Source: CASICS01 sp045564455
GTDB taxonomy: Bacteria; Pseudomonadota; Gammaproteobacteria; Magnimaribacterales; AG-339-G14
Reading direction: 5' to 3'
NCBI GenBank assembly: GCA_045564455.1
Contig: JBJLHG010000002.1
Coordinates: 62,001-126,000, forward strand
DNA length: 64,000 bases
The notes under the pieces are model-generated. The model was not told the origin of the DNA. It made no database searches and was given only the letters and a program-made list of their open reading frames with translations. The translations under genes were made by a program, and so were the position numbers. Positions 19,263-31,762 of the stretch are shown one piece after another; position 1 is the stretch's first letter, and every line of letters starts with the position of its first letter.

Positions 19263-20138
19263 TTATTTAGATAAAGGCCTAATAAGACCTTCTTGGACTG
19301 CTGATGCTACCAATATTCCATCCTCAGTAAATATGTTACCCCTATTAAAACCGTTTGCATTACTAGAACTAGGGCTATCAAGCGCATATAGCAACCATTC
19401 ATCTGCTCTAAATTCTCTGTGAAACCACATCGCGTGATCCAAGCTTGCTGCTTGAATAGTTCTATTAAAAGCACCCCATCCAATTCCGTGAGGTTTTTGA
19501 CAAGTTCCCATTAACCCCATATCAGAAGCATATGCTAAAACCGCCTGATGAACTAAGTAGTTATCCGGAAGCTTACCTGAAGCCTTAATCCACATATGTT
19601 TAATTGGAGGACCTATTTCTTTAATGAAAGGATCCCACGGTTCAACGTTTCTAATCTCGATGGGTTTGTCTCTTAAAAAAGCATCTAACATTTCTTTTGG
19701 TATTTTATCTTTTGATTCTTCTCTAACTTCTCGATCACTTTTTAATGAATCAGGTCCAGGTACGTCAGGCATTTCAAACTGATGCTCAAAACCTTCTTCT
19801 TTAACCTTAAAAGATACCGACATGTTGAAAATAAATTCTCCATTTTGAATGGCATTAACCGTTCTCGTAGTAAAACTTTTACCGTCTCTAATTCTTTCGA
19901 CATTATAAAGAATAGGCATGTCAACCCTTCCCGGTCTTAAAAAATAAGCATGCAAGGAATGAGCAATCCTAGATTTTTCTACTGTTTGGTGAGCCGCGCT
20001 AAGAGCTTGACCAATTACTTGTCCTCCGAATACTCTTCCCCAAGCAGTCATTTCGCTTTGTCCTCGAAATAAATTTTCTTCAAATTTTTCTAAAGCTAAA
20101 GTCTTAACTAATTCGTCTAATAAATTTTGATCTGTCAT
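19263..20138 (-). CDS. tesB: acyl-CoA thioesterase II
   Basis: A 291-residue double-hotdog thioesterase that hydrolyses acyl-CoA to fatty acid and CoA in the cytosol. The N-terminal hotdog has FRGQSEMTAWGRVFGGQVIGQ, and the C-terminal hotdog has LDHAMWFHREFRADEWLLY with the catalytic Asp in LDH. A Gln near the carboxyl end, in ASAVQEGLIR, completes the active-site triad of E. coli TesB. Length matches (286). Two bases separate it from cysE upstream. Gene order links it to neither fatty acid synthesis nor oxidation genes. Confidence 0.93.
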   Translation of the reverse strand: MTDQNLLDELVKTLALEKFEENLFRGQSEMTAWGRVFGGQVIGQALSAAHQTVEKSRIAHSLHAYFLRPGRVDMPILYNVERIRDGKSFTTRTVNAIQNGEFIFNMSVSFKVKEEGFEHQFEMPDVPGPDSLKSDREVREESKDKIPKEMLDAFLRDKPIEIRNVEPWDPFIKEIGPPIKHMWIKASGKLPDNYLVHQAVLAYASDMGLMGTCQKPHGIGWGAFNRTIQAASLDHAMWFHREFRADEWLLYALDSPSSSNANGFNRGNIFTEDGILVASAVQEGLIRPLSK

Positions 20139-20140
20139 TT

Positions 20141-20929
20141 TTAATCCTTAATTGAATGATCTACTGTTTTTGCTGGGTAATCTGTTGAAGGTCGGCCAAC
20201 TGCTATAGCAGGAACTCCAGCAACTGTGGTATTTGCTTCAACGTCTTCTAAAACTACGCTTCCTGCTGCCACTTTAGCTCCTTCACCAATTTCAACATTA
20301 CCAATAATTTTTGCACCTGCGCTGATCAAAACACCTTTTCTGACCTTAGGATGTCTGTCGCCGGTTATTTTTCCTGTTCCTCCAAGAGTAACTCCCTGAA
20401 AAATAGAAACATCATCTTCAACTACGCTGGTTTCTCCAATAACAATTCCAGTCGCGTGATCCAACATAACTCCGTTGCCAATAAATGCTGCTGGATGAAT
20501 ATCAACTCCATAAACTTTTGAAGCTTGGCTTTGCAAAAAAGCCGACATAAAGTTTTTTTTAATTTTTAAAAAACTAGTTCCTGCTCGATGAGATTGCAGC
20601 GCCAAAAAACCTTTTGAAAAAAGCAGCGTTAACAGATAGCCTTTAGACGCTGGATCTCTTTTTTTTACTGCTGATAAATCTTTCACAACTCCAGATAAAA
20701 TTGTTTCATCTTTGAAAATATCTTGAAGTTCTTTTTTTAAATACAAATTACTAAAACCTTCTTCATGATCATCGCAAGCTAAATCTTCTGCAAGCCGAAA
20801 TGACAAAGCTTCATCTAGACCTTTGAAAGGAAAGATATGCGAGAAAAGAAAAACCGCTGCGTGAGAATCCTCATCTGCGAATTTCCTTGCCTCGTCTTCA
20901 ATTTCAGACCATATTTTAATAGCATCCAT
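20141..20929 (-). CDS. cysE: serine O-acetyltransferase
   Basis: A 262-residue enzyme that acetylates L-serine with acetyl-CoA for cysteine synthesis. The N-terminal helical domain (about 1-135) includes RDPASKGYLLTLLFSKGF, and a left-handed beta helix follows with hexapeptide repeats such as DIHPAAFIGNGVMLDHATG. The catalytic His is expected in DHATG and the second in GDRHPKVRKG. The C-terminal tail is short, without an Ile end, so the cysteine feedback tail of E. coli CysE is not obvious. It is followed two bases later by tesB. Confidence 0.93.
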   Translation of the reverse strand: MDAIKIWSEIEDEARKFADEDSHAAVFLFSHIFPFKGLDEALSFRLAEDLACDDHEEGFSNLYLKKELQDIFKDETILSGVVKDLSAVKKRDPASKGYLLTLLFSKGFLALQSHRAGTSFLKIKKNFMSAFLQSQASKVYGVDIHPAAFIGNGVMLDHATGIVIGETSVVEDDVSIFQGVTLGGTGKITGDRHPKVRKGVLISAGAKIIGNVEIGEGAKVAAGSVVLEDVEANTTVAGVPAIAVGRPSTDYPAKTVDHSIKD

Positions 20930-20991
20930 AGTAATCTTATTTTTAGAGTAAAAATTCTAAGGTAAGTTTACTTGAAGCCATAGATAATTTC

Positions 20992-21021
20992 TTGCTGTCT
21001 TAATAAAAAAAAGGATAATAC
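20992..21021 (+). promoter_or_regulatory. candidate sigma-70 promoter of cobS-cobT
   Basis: TTGCTG (20992-20997) and TAATAC (21016-21021) are separated by 18 bases; GATAAT at 21014 would give 16. Transcription would begin roughly 7-10 bases before the cobS ATG, leaving almost no leader. No Shine-Dalgarno element is seen. The match is moderate. Confidence 0.4.
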
Positions 21022-21034
21022 ACTCTTTTGTATT

Positions 21035-22027
21035 ATGGCTATCAATTACACAAACTTTTCTGAAAATACTCCAGATATCAAAATTAACGTAGGTAATACG
21101 TTTGGCATCGAAGCTGATTTTGAAGTTCCTGCATTCGCGGAAGGCAATGAATACGTTCCTGAAATTGATGACGCTTATTGTTTTGATAAAGCTACTACCC
21201 TTTCAATATTGGCAGGCTTTTCAAACAACAGGAGAGTAATGGTTCAAGGGCTACATGGTTCTGGAAAATCTACTCATATAGAACAAGTTGCAGCTCGATT
21301 AAATTGGCCTTGTGTCAGAGTAAATCTTGACAGCCATATCAGTCGATTGGATTTACTTGGTAAAGATGCCATTGTTATTGAAAGCAACAAGCAAGTTACT
21401 AAATTCCAAGAAGGAATTTTGCCTTGGGCTATACAAAATCCTACTGCATTAGTTTTTGATGAGTACGATGCTGGTCGTCCAGATGTAATGTTTGTTATTC
21501 AAAGAGTTTTAGAAGTCGACGGAAGATTAACGCTTCTAGATCAAAATAGAGTTTTAACGCCAAATCCATTTTTTAGACTTTTCGCAACGGCCAACACCGT
21601 CGGTTTAGGAGATAGCACAGGTCTTTATCATGGAACTCAACAAATAAATCAGGGTCAAATGGACAGATGGCAAATAGTTTCCTGTCTTAATTATCTATCC
21701 GTTGAATTAGAGACCAAAGTTGTTCTTTCTAAGGTTCCAGAACTAAATAATAAAAAAGGCTTAAAGACTGTTAAAAACATGATAGAGCTTGCTAACTTAT
21801 CTAGAGAAGGTTTCAAAAATGGGGATATTTCAAATTTAATGTCTCCAAGAACAGTTATTAGTTGGGCTGAGAACTTTCAAATCTTTTCTGATCTGGCGAC
21901 TTCTTTTGAATTAAGCTTTTTAAATAAATGTGATGAAACGGAAAAGCCGATAATTTCGGAATATTTTCAAAGATGCTTTGATACAGAAGCTGCTGATTCC
22001 GTCTCGAAATTAGTTGATAAGGATTGA
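21035..22027 (+). CDS. cobS: CobS-type AAA+ ATPase (cobaltochelatase small subunit family)
   Basis: A 330-residue MoxR-like AAA+ protein. Walker A QGLHGSGKST is at 71-80, Walker B ALVFDEYD at 138-145, and sensor region LFATANTVG follows. The family forms a hexamer with CobT and powers metal insertion by CobN into hydrogenobyrinic acid in aerobic B12 synthesis. cobT starts on the last bases of this gene, so the pair is coupled. No cobN or other B12 gene lies in the window. The family call is sure; the role in cobalt chelation is not, and a broader metal-enzyme activation role is possible. Confidence 0.85.
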   Translation: MAINYTNFSENTPDIKINVGNTFGIEADFEVPAFAEGNEYVPEIDDAYCFDKATTLSILAGFSNNRRVMVQGLHGSGKSTHIEQVAARLNWPCVRVNLDSHISRLDLLGKDAIVIESNKQVTKFQEGILPWAIQNPTALVFDEYDAGRPDVMFVIQRVLEVDGRLTLLDQNRVLTPNPFFRLFATANTVGLGDSTGLYHGTQQINQGQMDRWQIVSCLNYLSVELETKVVLSKVPELNNKKGLKTVKNMIELANLSREGFKNGDISNLMSPRTVISWAENFQIFSDLATSFELSFLNKCDETEKPIISEYFQRCFDTEAADSVSKLVDKD

Positions 22028-23778
22028 GCGATAAATCTACAGATCAATTAATCAAAGATGCCTTGTCTTCTTCGACAAGAGCAATTTCAAAAAATAAAGA
22101 CTTTGAATTAAATTTTGGTATTGATTCAACTTCGGGAAATTCCATTCCAAAAGTAACGTCTTCCAAAAAAGATTTATTATTATCTAGAGGCAAGGCAGAT
22201 AAAATTGCTATTAAGGAAAAATACTCACATGAAAGACCTAATACAAGAACAGGTAATGCCGAATTAGATCAAATACTTTCTGATCAAAATGAAATTAGGC
22301 TTGAAATTTTGGGCTCTCTTCAGTTTTCTGGAGTCAAAAATAATCTACATTCTATTTTTCTTGAGTCTTTAGAGGATTTTGCGCCAGAGACACCCCTTCA
22401 AAACGCTAGCAAAGCTTTACAAATTTGGCTTAAAAGAAATATTTTAGAAATTGATTTAACTCCAAGAGAAGAGAGTCTTTTAAAACCTCTAGAAAAAGAT
22501 TTGAAGTCTATTGAAAGAAAATATATTCCTAGAATAAGAGACTCATTAGAAGTTAAAGAAAATTTTTTGAAGGAAATTGAAGATGTTCTCAATGCTTTAA
22601 ACATTTCTTTTGACGAGGAAGAAGAGCAAGAGCAAGAAGAATCTTCTTCAGATCAAGAAGATCAAAATGATTCAAGCGATCAAGAAGATCAAAATGAAGA
22701 TCAATCAGAAGAAAATTCTCCTTCTGAGCCTGAAGAAACTGCAGCTGATCCATCGGAAGATTTTGAAATTGAAGATGGAGAAACTGAAGAAACAGAAGAG
22801 GAATGGCTAGAAAATAGATCAAAACTAGAAGAGCTCCTAGGTCAATCTCAAGAAACTGAATATAAAGTTTTTTCGCGAGACTATGATGAAACTATAGATG
22901 CAGAAGATTTATGTTCAGCAGAAGAGCTTAAAAGGTTGAGAGCTCGCTTAGATCAACTGATCGATCCAAGCAAATCAGTTATCGCTAAGCTAGCAAATCG
23001 CTTACAAAGGTTACTTCTAGCTCAGCAAAATAGATCTTGGGAATATGATAAAGATGAGGGTATTTTAGATACCTCTAAATTGCACAAAATTATTACCGAC
23101 CCGCTAACCTCTTTGAGCTTTAAACAAGAAAAAGATACTAAATTTAAAGACACCGTAGTGACTATTCTAGTCGATAGTTCTGGATCTATGAGAGGTAGAT
23201 CGATGACTACTGCTGCAGTTTCTGCAGATATCATTGGCGCTACATTAGATAGATGTAATATAAAAACAGAAATTCTTGGATTTACAACTAAACATTGGAA
23301 GGGCGGAGAGAGCAGAAAGCTTTGGGTAGAATGCGGCAAGCCTAATAATCCAGGGCGGTTGAATGATTTGAGACACATTATTTTCAAACCCGCTGATTTA
23401 GCTTGGAGAAGAGCAAAAAAGAATTTAGGATTGATGCTTAGAGAAGGTTTACTGAAGGAAAATGTAGATGGTGAAGCGCTTTTATGGGCTTGTGGAAGAT
23501 TATTCAAAAGACCAGAGCAAAGACAAATTCTTATGGTAATTTCTGATGGTGCGCCCGTAGATGACAGCACATTATCAACCAACTCAACGAGTTATTTGGA
23601 TAATCACTTAAAAAATGTAATTCATGAAATTGAAAATAAAACTGAAATAGACTTAATTGCCATAGGTATTGGACATGATGTAACTCGATATTATTCAAAA
23701 GCGGTCACTATCCACAGAGCTGAAGAATTAGGCGGTGTGATGTTGGAGCAATTGACTGAATTATTCGTTACAAATTAA
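22024..23778 (+). CDS. cobT: CobT-type von Willebrand A protein (cobaltochelatase subunit family)
   Basis: The 584-residue reading frame begins at a TTG that overlaps the cobS stop (TTGA). It has a helical N-terminal part, a very acidic Glu/Asp/Gln/Ser stretch (about 197-262), and a C-terminal VWA domain with a MIDAS motif DSSGS (384-388) and a conserved ISDGAPVDD. CobT pairs with CobS as the ring-shaped chaperone module of class I metal chelatases. The partner CobN is not in the window. Inside the acidic stretch a 20-base direct repeat occurs twice. Function in B12 synthesis is assumed from family only. Confidence 0.85.
   Translation: MSDKSTDQLIKDALSSSTRAISKNKDFELNFGIDSTSGNSIPKVTSSKKDLLLSRGKADKIAIKEKYSHERPNTRTGNAELDQILSDQNEIRLEILGSLQFSGVKNNLHSIFLESLEDFAPETPLQNASKALQIWLKRNILEIDLTPREESLLKPLEKDLKSIERKYIPRIRDSLEVKENFLKEIEDVLNALNISFDEEEEQEQEESSSDQEDQNDSSDQEDQNEDQSEENSPSEPEETAADPSEDFEIEDGETEETEEEWLENRSKLEELLGQSQETEYKVFSRDYDETIDAEDLCSAEELKRLRARLDQLIDPSKSVIAKLANRLQRLLLAQQNRSWEYDKDEGILDTSKLHKIITDPLTSLSFKQEKDTKFKDTVVTILVDSSGSMRGRSMTTAAVSADIIGATLDRCNIKTEILGFTTKHWKGGESRKLWVECGKPNNPGRLNDLRHIIFKPADLAWRRAKKNLGLMLREGLLKENVDGEALLWACGRLFKRPEQRQILMVISDGAPVDDSTLSTNSTSYLDNHLKNVIHEIENKTEIDLIAIGIGHDVTRYYSKAVTIHRAEELGGVMLEQLTELFVTN
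22651..22697 (+). repeat. two 20-base direct repeats in the acidic linker of cobT
   Basis: GATCAAGAAGATCAAAATGA occurs at 22651-22670 and again, without mismatch, at 22678-22697. It encodes DQEDQN-type residues in the acidic linker. Exact identity at synonymous sites points to a recent duplication by replication slippage. Confidence 0.85.
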
Positions 23779-23835
23779 TTAAACTTTTAAAGTTAGAATT
23801 GCCAATTAGGTGACATTATTATCGACTAATTATAG

Positions 23836-23864
23836 TTGACAGATAGTATTAAAAGGCATAGATT
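23836..23864 (+). promoter_or_regulatory. candidate promoter giving a leaderless diiron-oxygenase transcript
   Basis: A perfect -35 TTGACA (23836-23841) is followed after 17 bases by TAGATT (23859-23864), four of six matches to TATAAT. The predicted start site, about seven bases on, falls on the A of the ATG at 23871, so the mRNA would have no 5' leader. No ribosome site is visible, which fits. The spacing is optimal, but the start site is only predicted. Confidence 0.5.
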
Positions 23865-23870
23865 TTTGCT

Positions 23871-25043
23871 ATGAAAATCACTAAAACGGATGGTCCTCCA
23901 AAGGACGTAGTTTACTTTGATGAAGTATACAAAGATGATGAATTAGACCTGTCTGCAAAAGACGTAGAAGATGTTGCTGAAATTTTTCAAACACCTCTTA
24001 CCGGATCTTATAATTGGGACTATACGGTAGCTGACAACCGAATTAAGAAACTTTACGAATTAGGAAAAGAGTTAAATTGGAATGGTTCTATTGATCTGGA
24101 TTGGGATTATAATCATCCGAAAGATGAACCTCTTACGGGCATAGAAGAAGTTACTTTGCCTCATGAAGAGCTTGATGCTTGGAAAAATCTATCTGACGAA
24201 GAAAAAATAGAGTTTGATAGACATGAAACTGGGGAAGTTCTTAGCCAATTTTTACATGGAGAACAAGGCGCTCTTTTAGTTGCCTCTCAGTTGGTAAGTT
24301 GTGCGCCAACATTTAATGCAAAAATGTATGCAGCTTCACAAACATTTGATGAAGCAAGGCATGTTGAAGTGTTTAATAGATATCTTCAGGAAAAAGTGGG
24401 CTTTCATTATCCAATTAATCCGAATCTTAAAGCTTTATTAGACAAAATCCTTACAGATAAAAGATGGGATTTAAAGTTTATTGGTATGCAAATCATAATT
24501 GAAGGCTTAGCCCTTGCTGCTTTTACCAACATGAAGCTATCTGCCAGAGATCCCCTTTTAAAGACTCTATTGCATTATGTGATTAGAGATGAAGCTAGAC
24601 ATGTCACCTTTGGAATAAATTATCTTGAAGACTTTGTCAAAACACTTTCTCCTGAAGAAGTTGAAGATAGAGCTCAATTTGCTTATGAAGCCTGTGTTAT
24701 TTCTAGAGATAGATTGATTAATACCAAAGCAATGTCTAAATATTTGAAAATGACTGATGAAGAAGTTAGAGATTTTCAATTAAGTAATGGTGCAATGGAT
24801 CAGTTTAGAAGCTTTCTATTCTCAAGAGTGATGCCTAATTTGAAAAAAATTGGTCTGCTAACCGATTCAGTCAGACCAAAATATGAAGCCCTAGGAATAC
24901 TAGAATATGAGCATGCGCCAAGTGATTTTGAAATAGATTGGGCAGAAATTACAAAGCCATTAGAATCTTCTGAACAGGTTAGAGCTGAGTCTGATGAAAT
25001 GTTAGCCGAAATTCTTAAAGCTCAAGAAGCAGCAAACAGTTAA
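23871..25043 (+). CDS. ferritin-like diiron oxygenase-type protein
   Basis: A 390-residue protein with a complete carboxylate-bridged diiron set in ferritin-like order: E131, E161-xx-H164 (DEARH), E211 and E241-xx-H244 (RDEARH). This is the arrangement of ribonucleotide reductase R2, R2-like oxidases and AurF-type N-oxygenases. The protein should bind two irons and activate oxygen. It is not NrdB by its flanks, and no NrdA lies nearby. Its substrate is unknown. The next gene encodes a second iron oxygenase 12 bases downstream, and the CobS-CobT pair lies upstream, which raises the possibility of a metal-loading link. Confidence 0.75.
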   Translation: MKITKTDGPPKDVVYFDEVYKDDELDLSAKDVEDVAEIFQTPLTGSYNWDYTVADNRIKKLYELGKELNWNGSIDLDWDYNHPKDEPLTGIEEVTLPHEELDAWKNLSDEEKIEFDRHETGEVLSQFLHGEQGALLVASQLVSCAPTFNAKMYAASQTFDEARHVEVFNRYLQEKVGFHYPINPNLKALLDKILTDKRWDLKFIGMQIIIEGLALAAFTNMKLSARDPLLKTLLHYVIRDEARHVTFGINYLEDFVKTLSPEEVEDRAQFAYEACVISRDRLINTKAMSKYLKMTDEEVRDFQLSNGAMDQFRSFLFSRVMPNLKKIGLLTDSVRPKYEALGILEYEHAPSDFEIDWAEITKPLESSEQVRAESDEMLAEILKAQEAANS

Positions 25044-25055
25044 AAATAATTTCTA

Positions 25056-25670
25056 ATGGGTGCTTTGATTGATTTAAATTCAATTAAATCAGCACCCATT
25101 GATGATACCTTTTATCCTTTTTTCTCAGTCCCAAATTGCATCTCAGATGATGACAAATCGCTAGCTAAAGAATTTCCTAATCTCGAAAAAGGTGGAAGCT
25201 ACCCAAGCGATATGCCTGGTCTTTCAGACAAAATTAAAAAGCTTATTTCAGAAATTGAAAGCGACGCAATGAAAGAGGTCCTTTCTGAAAAGTTTCAAGT
25301 TGATTTATCCAATACCGAAGTTATCACAACTCTAAGAGGTTACTCAAGAATGAAGGATGGAAAAATCCACAGTGATTCAAAATCAAAAGTTTTAACTTTT
25401 CTTTTGTACTTGAATGAAGAATGGAATAACGAAAAAGGATTATTAAGAATGTTGAAGAATAATTCTGATTTAGAAGATTTTATTGAAGAAATTCCAGCCT
25501 CTTTCGGAAGTTTAGTTGTATTCAAAGTAACTGAAAATTGTTGGCATGGCTTTCATCCGGTAGAAGGCAAAAGACTATCCATGCAAATGAATTACGTAAA
25601 AAAAGAGTCCGCTTCAAGTCATAAAATAAGGCATGGTTTAAGTTCATTTATAAAAAAGCTTTTTAGTTGA
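25056..25670 (+). CDS. 2-oxoglutarate/Fe(II)-dependent oxygenase-like protein
   Basis: A 204-residue protein with a jelly-roll pattern. HSD at 105-107 is the HxD part of the iron triad, H164 (in CWHGFHP) is the distal His, and R173 in KRLSMQMNY would grip 2-oxoglutarate. The sequence between them has the family's LTFLLYLN and FGSLVVF strands. It should hydroxylate a protein, lipid or small molecule; target unknown. It sits 12 bases after the diiron gene on the same strand. Prolyl-hydroxylase-like enzymes are the closest class I can name. Confidence 0.72.
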   Translation: MGALIDLNSIKSAPIDDTFYPFFSVPNCISDDDKSLAKEFPNLEKGGSYPSDMPGLSDKIKKLISEIESDAMKEVLSEKFQVDLSNTEVITTLRGYSRMKDGKIHSDSKSKVLTFLLYLNEEWNNEKGLLRMLKNNSDLEDFIEEIPASFGSLVVFKVTENCWHGFHPVEGKRLSMQMNYVKKESASSHKIRHGLSSFIKKLFS

Positions 25671-25680
25671 AAACTACCTT

Positions 25681-26484
25681 GTGAGTAAAATTAGCATTGG
25701 CATTGATTTTGGTATAACTAATACTGATTTAGTTACAGCCCATCATGATCAGATTTCTTATTCAACTTTCTCTTCCGAAAAGGTAAGTGAAAATTATCTG
25801 AAGAAAATACTTTTGGAAGCGAATTTAAATATTAACGATATAGAAACAATTGGCGTTACGGGTGGTAGACATAACGATCTCCCAAATGAGATTGATAACG
25901 TGCTTATTGCCCACTTTAATGAGATAGACGCAATTGGAAGAGGTGCTAAAGCCTTAAAAAAAGACTCAAGTAGTAATTTTCTTGTTGTTAGTTGCGGCTC
26001 TGGAACAGCTTGTGTCCTTGGCAATGATGAAGGTTATGTTCATATTGGAGGAACTGGGCTTGGCGGAGGAACAATTAGAGGGTTATGTAAGTTATTATTT
26101 GGCGAGGATGATCCTGAAAAAATAAATTCTTTATCCATGAATGGAGACGTAACAAAAGTTGATCATATTCTTTCAGATGTTGTTTCTGGTCCGATTGGCA
26201 ACCTTCCGAAAAATTCAAGCGCAGTAAACTTTGGAAAAGGCTTTTCATTTGAACCAAACAATTCTGACTTAGCAGCTGGGGTAATAAATATGGTTGCGCA
26301 AACTATTTTAAGAACTGCGGTCATGAGTGCAATTTCTTCTGGTGTAAGTGAGGTAGTGATTATTGGTAGAACTCCTAAATACAGCTTACTTTCTAATATT
26401 TTAGAAGAGGGATTTAATTTATATAATTTGAATTGCGAATTCATTGAAAATGGAGAATATGCAATCTGTTTAGGAACGATATAA
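25681..26484 (+). CDS. type II pantothenate-kinase-like ASKHA protein
   Basis: A 267-residue protein with GTG start and ASKHA-fold phosphate loops: IGIDFGITNTD (6-16), a second one in VSCGSGTACVLG, and HIGGTGLGGGT. This trio is the pattern of fumble/CoaW type II pantothenate kinases. It would phosphorylate pantothenate for CoA with ATP. Type II enzymes are best known from staphylococci and eukaryotes, whereas Gammaproteobacteria use CoaA or CoaX. A BadF/BcrA-type ATPase is an alternative. It lies 10 bases after the 2OG oxygenase gene; a terminator and the 5S gene follow. Confidence 0.7.
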   Translation: MSKISIGIDFGITNTDLVTAHHDQISYSTFSSEKVSENYLKKILLEANLNINDIETIGVTGGRHNDLPNEIDNVLIAHFNEIDAIGRGAKALKKDSSSNFLVVSCGSGTACVLGNDEGYVHIGGTGLGGGTIRGLCKLLFGEDDPEKINSLSMNGDVTKVDHILSDVVSGPIGNLPKNSSAVNFGKGFSFEPNNSDLAAGVINMVAQTILRTAVMSAISSGVSEVVIIGRTPKYSLLSNILEEGFNLYNLNCEFIENGEYAICLGTI

Positions 26485-26512
26485 AAAAAGCCAGCATGAG
26501 CTGGCTTTTTTT
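26483..26512. terminator. bidirectional rho-independent terminator beside the rRNA operon
   Basis: GCCAGC (26490-26495) and GCTGGC (26500-26505) pair around an ATGA loop, with seven A's before and seven T's after. It can end both the plus-strand pantothenate-kinase-like transcript and the minus-strand rRNA operon, whose last gene, 5S, stops a few bases away. Confidence 0.92.
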
Positions 26513-26520
26513 AATAAGAA

Positions 26521-26636
26521 GTCCGACGATGTCCTACTCTTGCATAGAAAAAACTACACTACCATCGGCGCTAAGTGGTTTCACTTCTGAGTTCGAAATG
26601 GATCAGGTGGTTCACACTTGCTATTGTCATCGGACA
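26521..26636 (-). rRNA. rrf: 5S ribosomal RNA
   Basis: On the minus strand the segment contains the 5S core with GAACCACCTGATCC and CGAACTCAGAAGTGAAAC, and complementary ends TGTCCGATGA and CATCGTCGGAC that form helix I. Length about 116. It lies about 86 bases beyond the 23S gene. Ends may be off by a few bases. Confidence 0.95.
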
Positions 26637-26722
26637 AAATTCTTATTTTATTAAAATATTGCAATCCAACTTTGCTACTGACAAATTTGCTTGACGTTTA
26701 TTTCCTAGATGTCTAGAAACAT

Positions 26723-29635
<2,913 letters not shown>

Positions 29636-30007
29636 ATATGTTTCTAAACAACTAAGTTTAAAAACGTTAAGACATTTTTGAATAATAAGCGCCAATTAAA
29701 TTTGCCATTAGCATTCTAAGATATAAATATCTCAGAACATTATTGTATAAATTTGAAATAAATAAATTTATTTCGAACTTGATCTATCATTAAAGTAAAT
29801 AAATTCACTTTAAAAATAGTTTGATTAATAATTGATAACATTAATTATTAATCTAAATTAATGAATATATGAGATCTCATCAACCTCATTCATTAATCGT
29901 TGGATTACAATACTTTGAAAGAACACACTTAATCAAACAAATGCTTGATTATGTAAAATTCATATAATTCGAACGGACACTCACAAATAATAGGCTGTGT
30001 ATAAATA
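29636..30007 (-). other. 16S-23S internal transcribed spacer without tRNA genes
   Basis: This stretch of about 372 bases holds no tRNA: no TTCGANNC/anticodon-arm pattern is visible for the tRNA-Ile and tRNA-Ala genes common here. It is very AT-rich and packed with short palindromes at 29719-29732, 29755-29774, 29792-29811 (one mismatch), 29823-29853 and 29857-29897. A boxA-like TGTTCTTTCAAA is on the minus strand at 29914-29925, a likely antitermination signal for 23S transcription. Confidence 0.85.
29823..29853. repeat. 11-base inverted repeat in the rRNA spacer
   Basis: GATTAATAATT and AATTATTAATC are perfect inverted arms separated by nine bases. As RNA they make a stable AU hairpin in the spacer, possibly an RNase III site or structural spacer. 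Next to it, ATTAATGAAT (29857-29866) pairs with ATTCATTAAT (29888-29897). Confidence 0.75.
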
Positions 30008-31542
<1,535 letters not shown>

Positions 31543-31592
31543 AATTAAACGGATAATTTTTTTTATTAAAAAAAATATCAAAAAAATGAGTG

Positions 31593-31614
31593 ATCTTTGA
31601 ATAAATTCAAAGAT
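31593..31614. repeat. 10-base palindrome in the rRNA leader
   Basis: ATCTTTGAAT-AA-ATTCAAAGAT is a perfect inverted repeat about 50 bases before the 16S 5' end. It has the same form, an AA centre between AAT and ATT, as palindromes in the 16S-23S spacer. It may be a processing or antitermination structure in the precursor. Confidence 0.65.
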
Positions 31615-31727
31615 TTACATATTGACACAAACCTTATTATTTTAAAGGTAAGTGCCCGCACGAATTACATGAACTAAACTGTTTAAAAACACTCAATGCC
31701 ATCGCCGAGACGCGACACGAAATCGGG

Positions 31728-31754
31728 ATTATACATAGGTTGTAATTAAATCAA
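31728..31754 (-). promoter_or_regulatory. rRNA operon promoter
   Basis: On the minus strand a consensus -10 TATAAT (31728-31733) is followed by a GC-rich CCCG, the discriminator expected for growth-rate and ppGpp control of rRNA promoters. TTGATT (31749-31754) is the best -35, but the spacer is only 15 bases. AT-rich sequence upstream reaches to the tyrS stop and may act as an UP element. The leader to 16S would be about 180 bases, including a palindrome at 31593. Position and discriminator support the call. Confidence 0.65.
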
Positions 31755-31762
31755 AGCTTTAA

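Noticed and set aside
22589..22822. Leu-rich and Lys-rich frames opposite or shifted against the acidic cobT linker
   Set aside because: They are low-complexity shadows of the Glu/Asp/Gln repeats.
29636..30007. tRNA-Ile or tRNA-Ala in the rRNA spacer
   Set aside because: No anticodon arm or TPsiC arm sequence is visible, and the stretch is too AT-rich for a tRNA.
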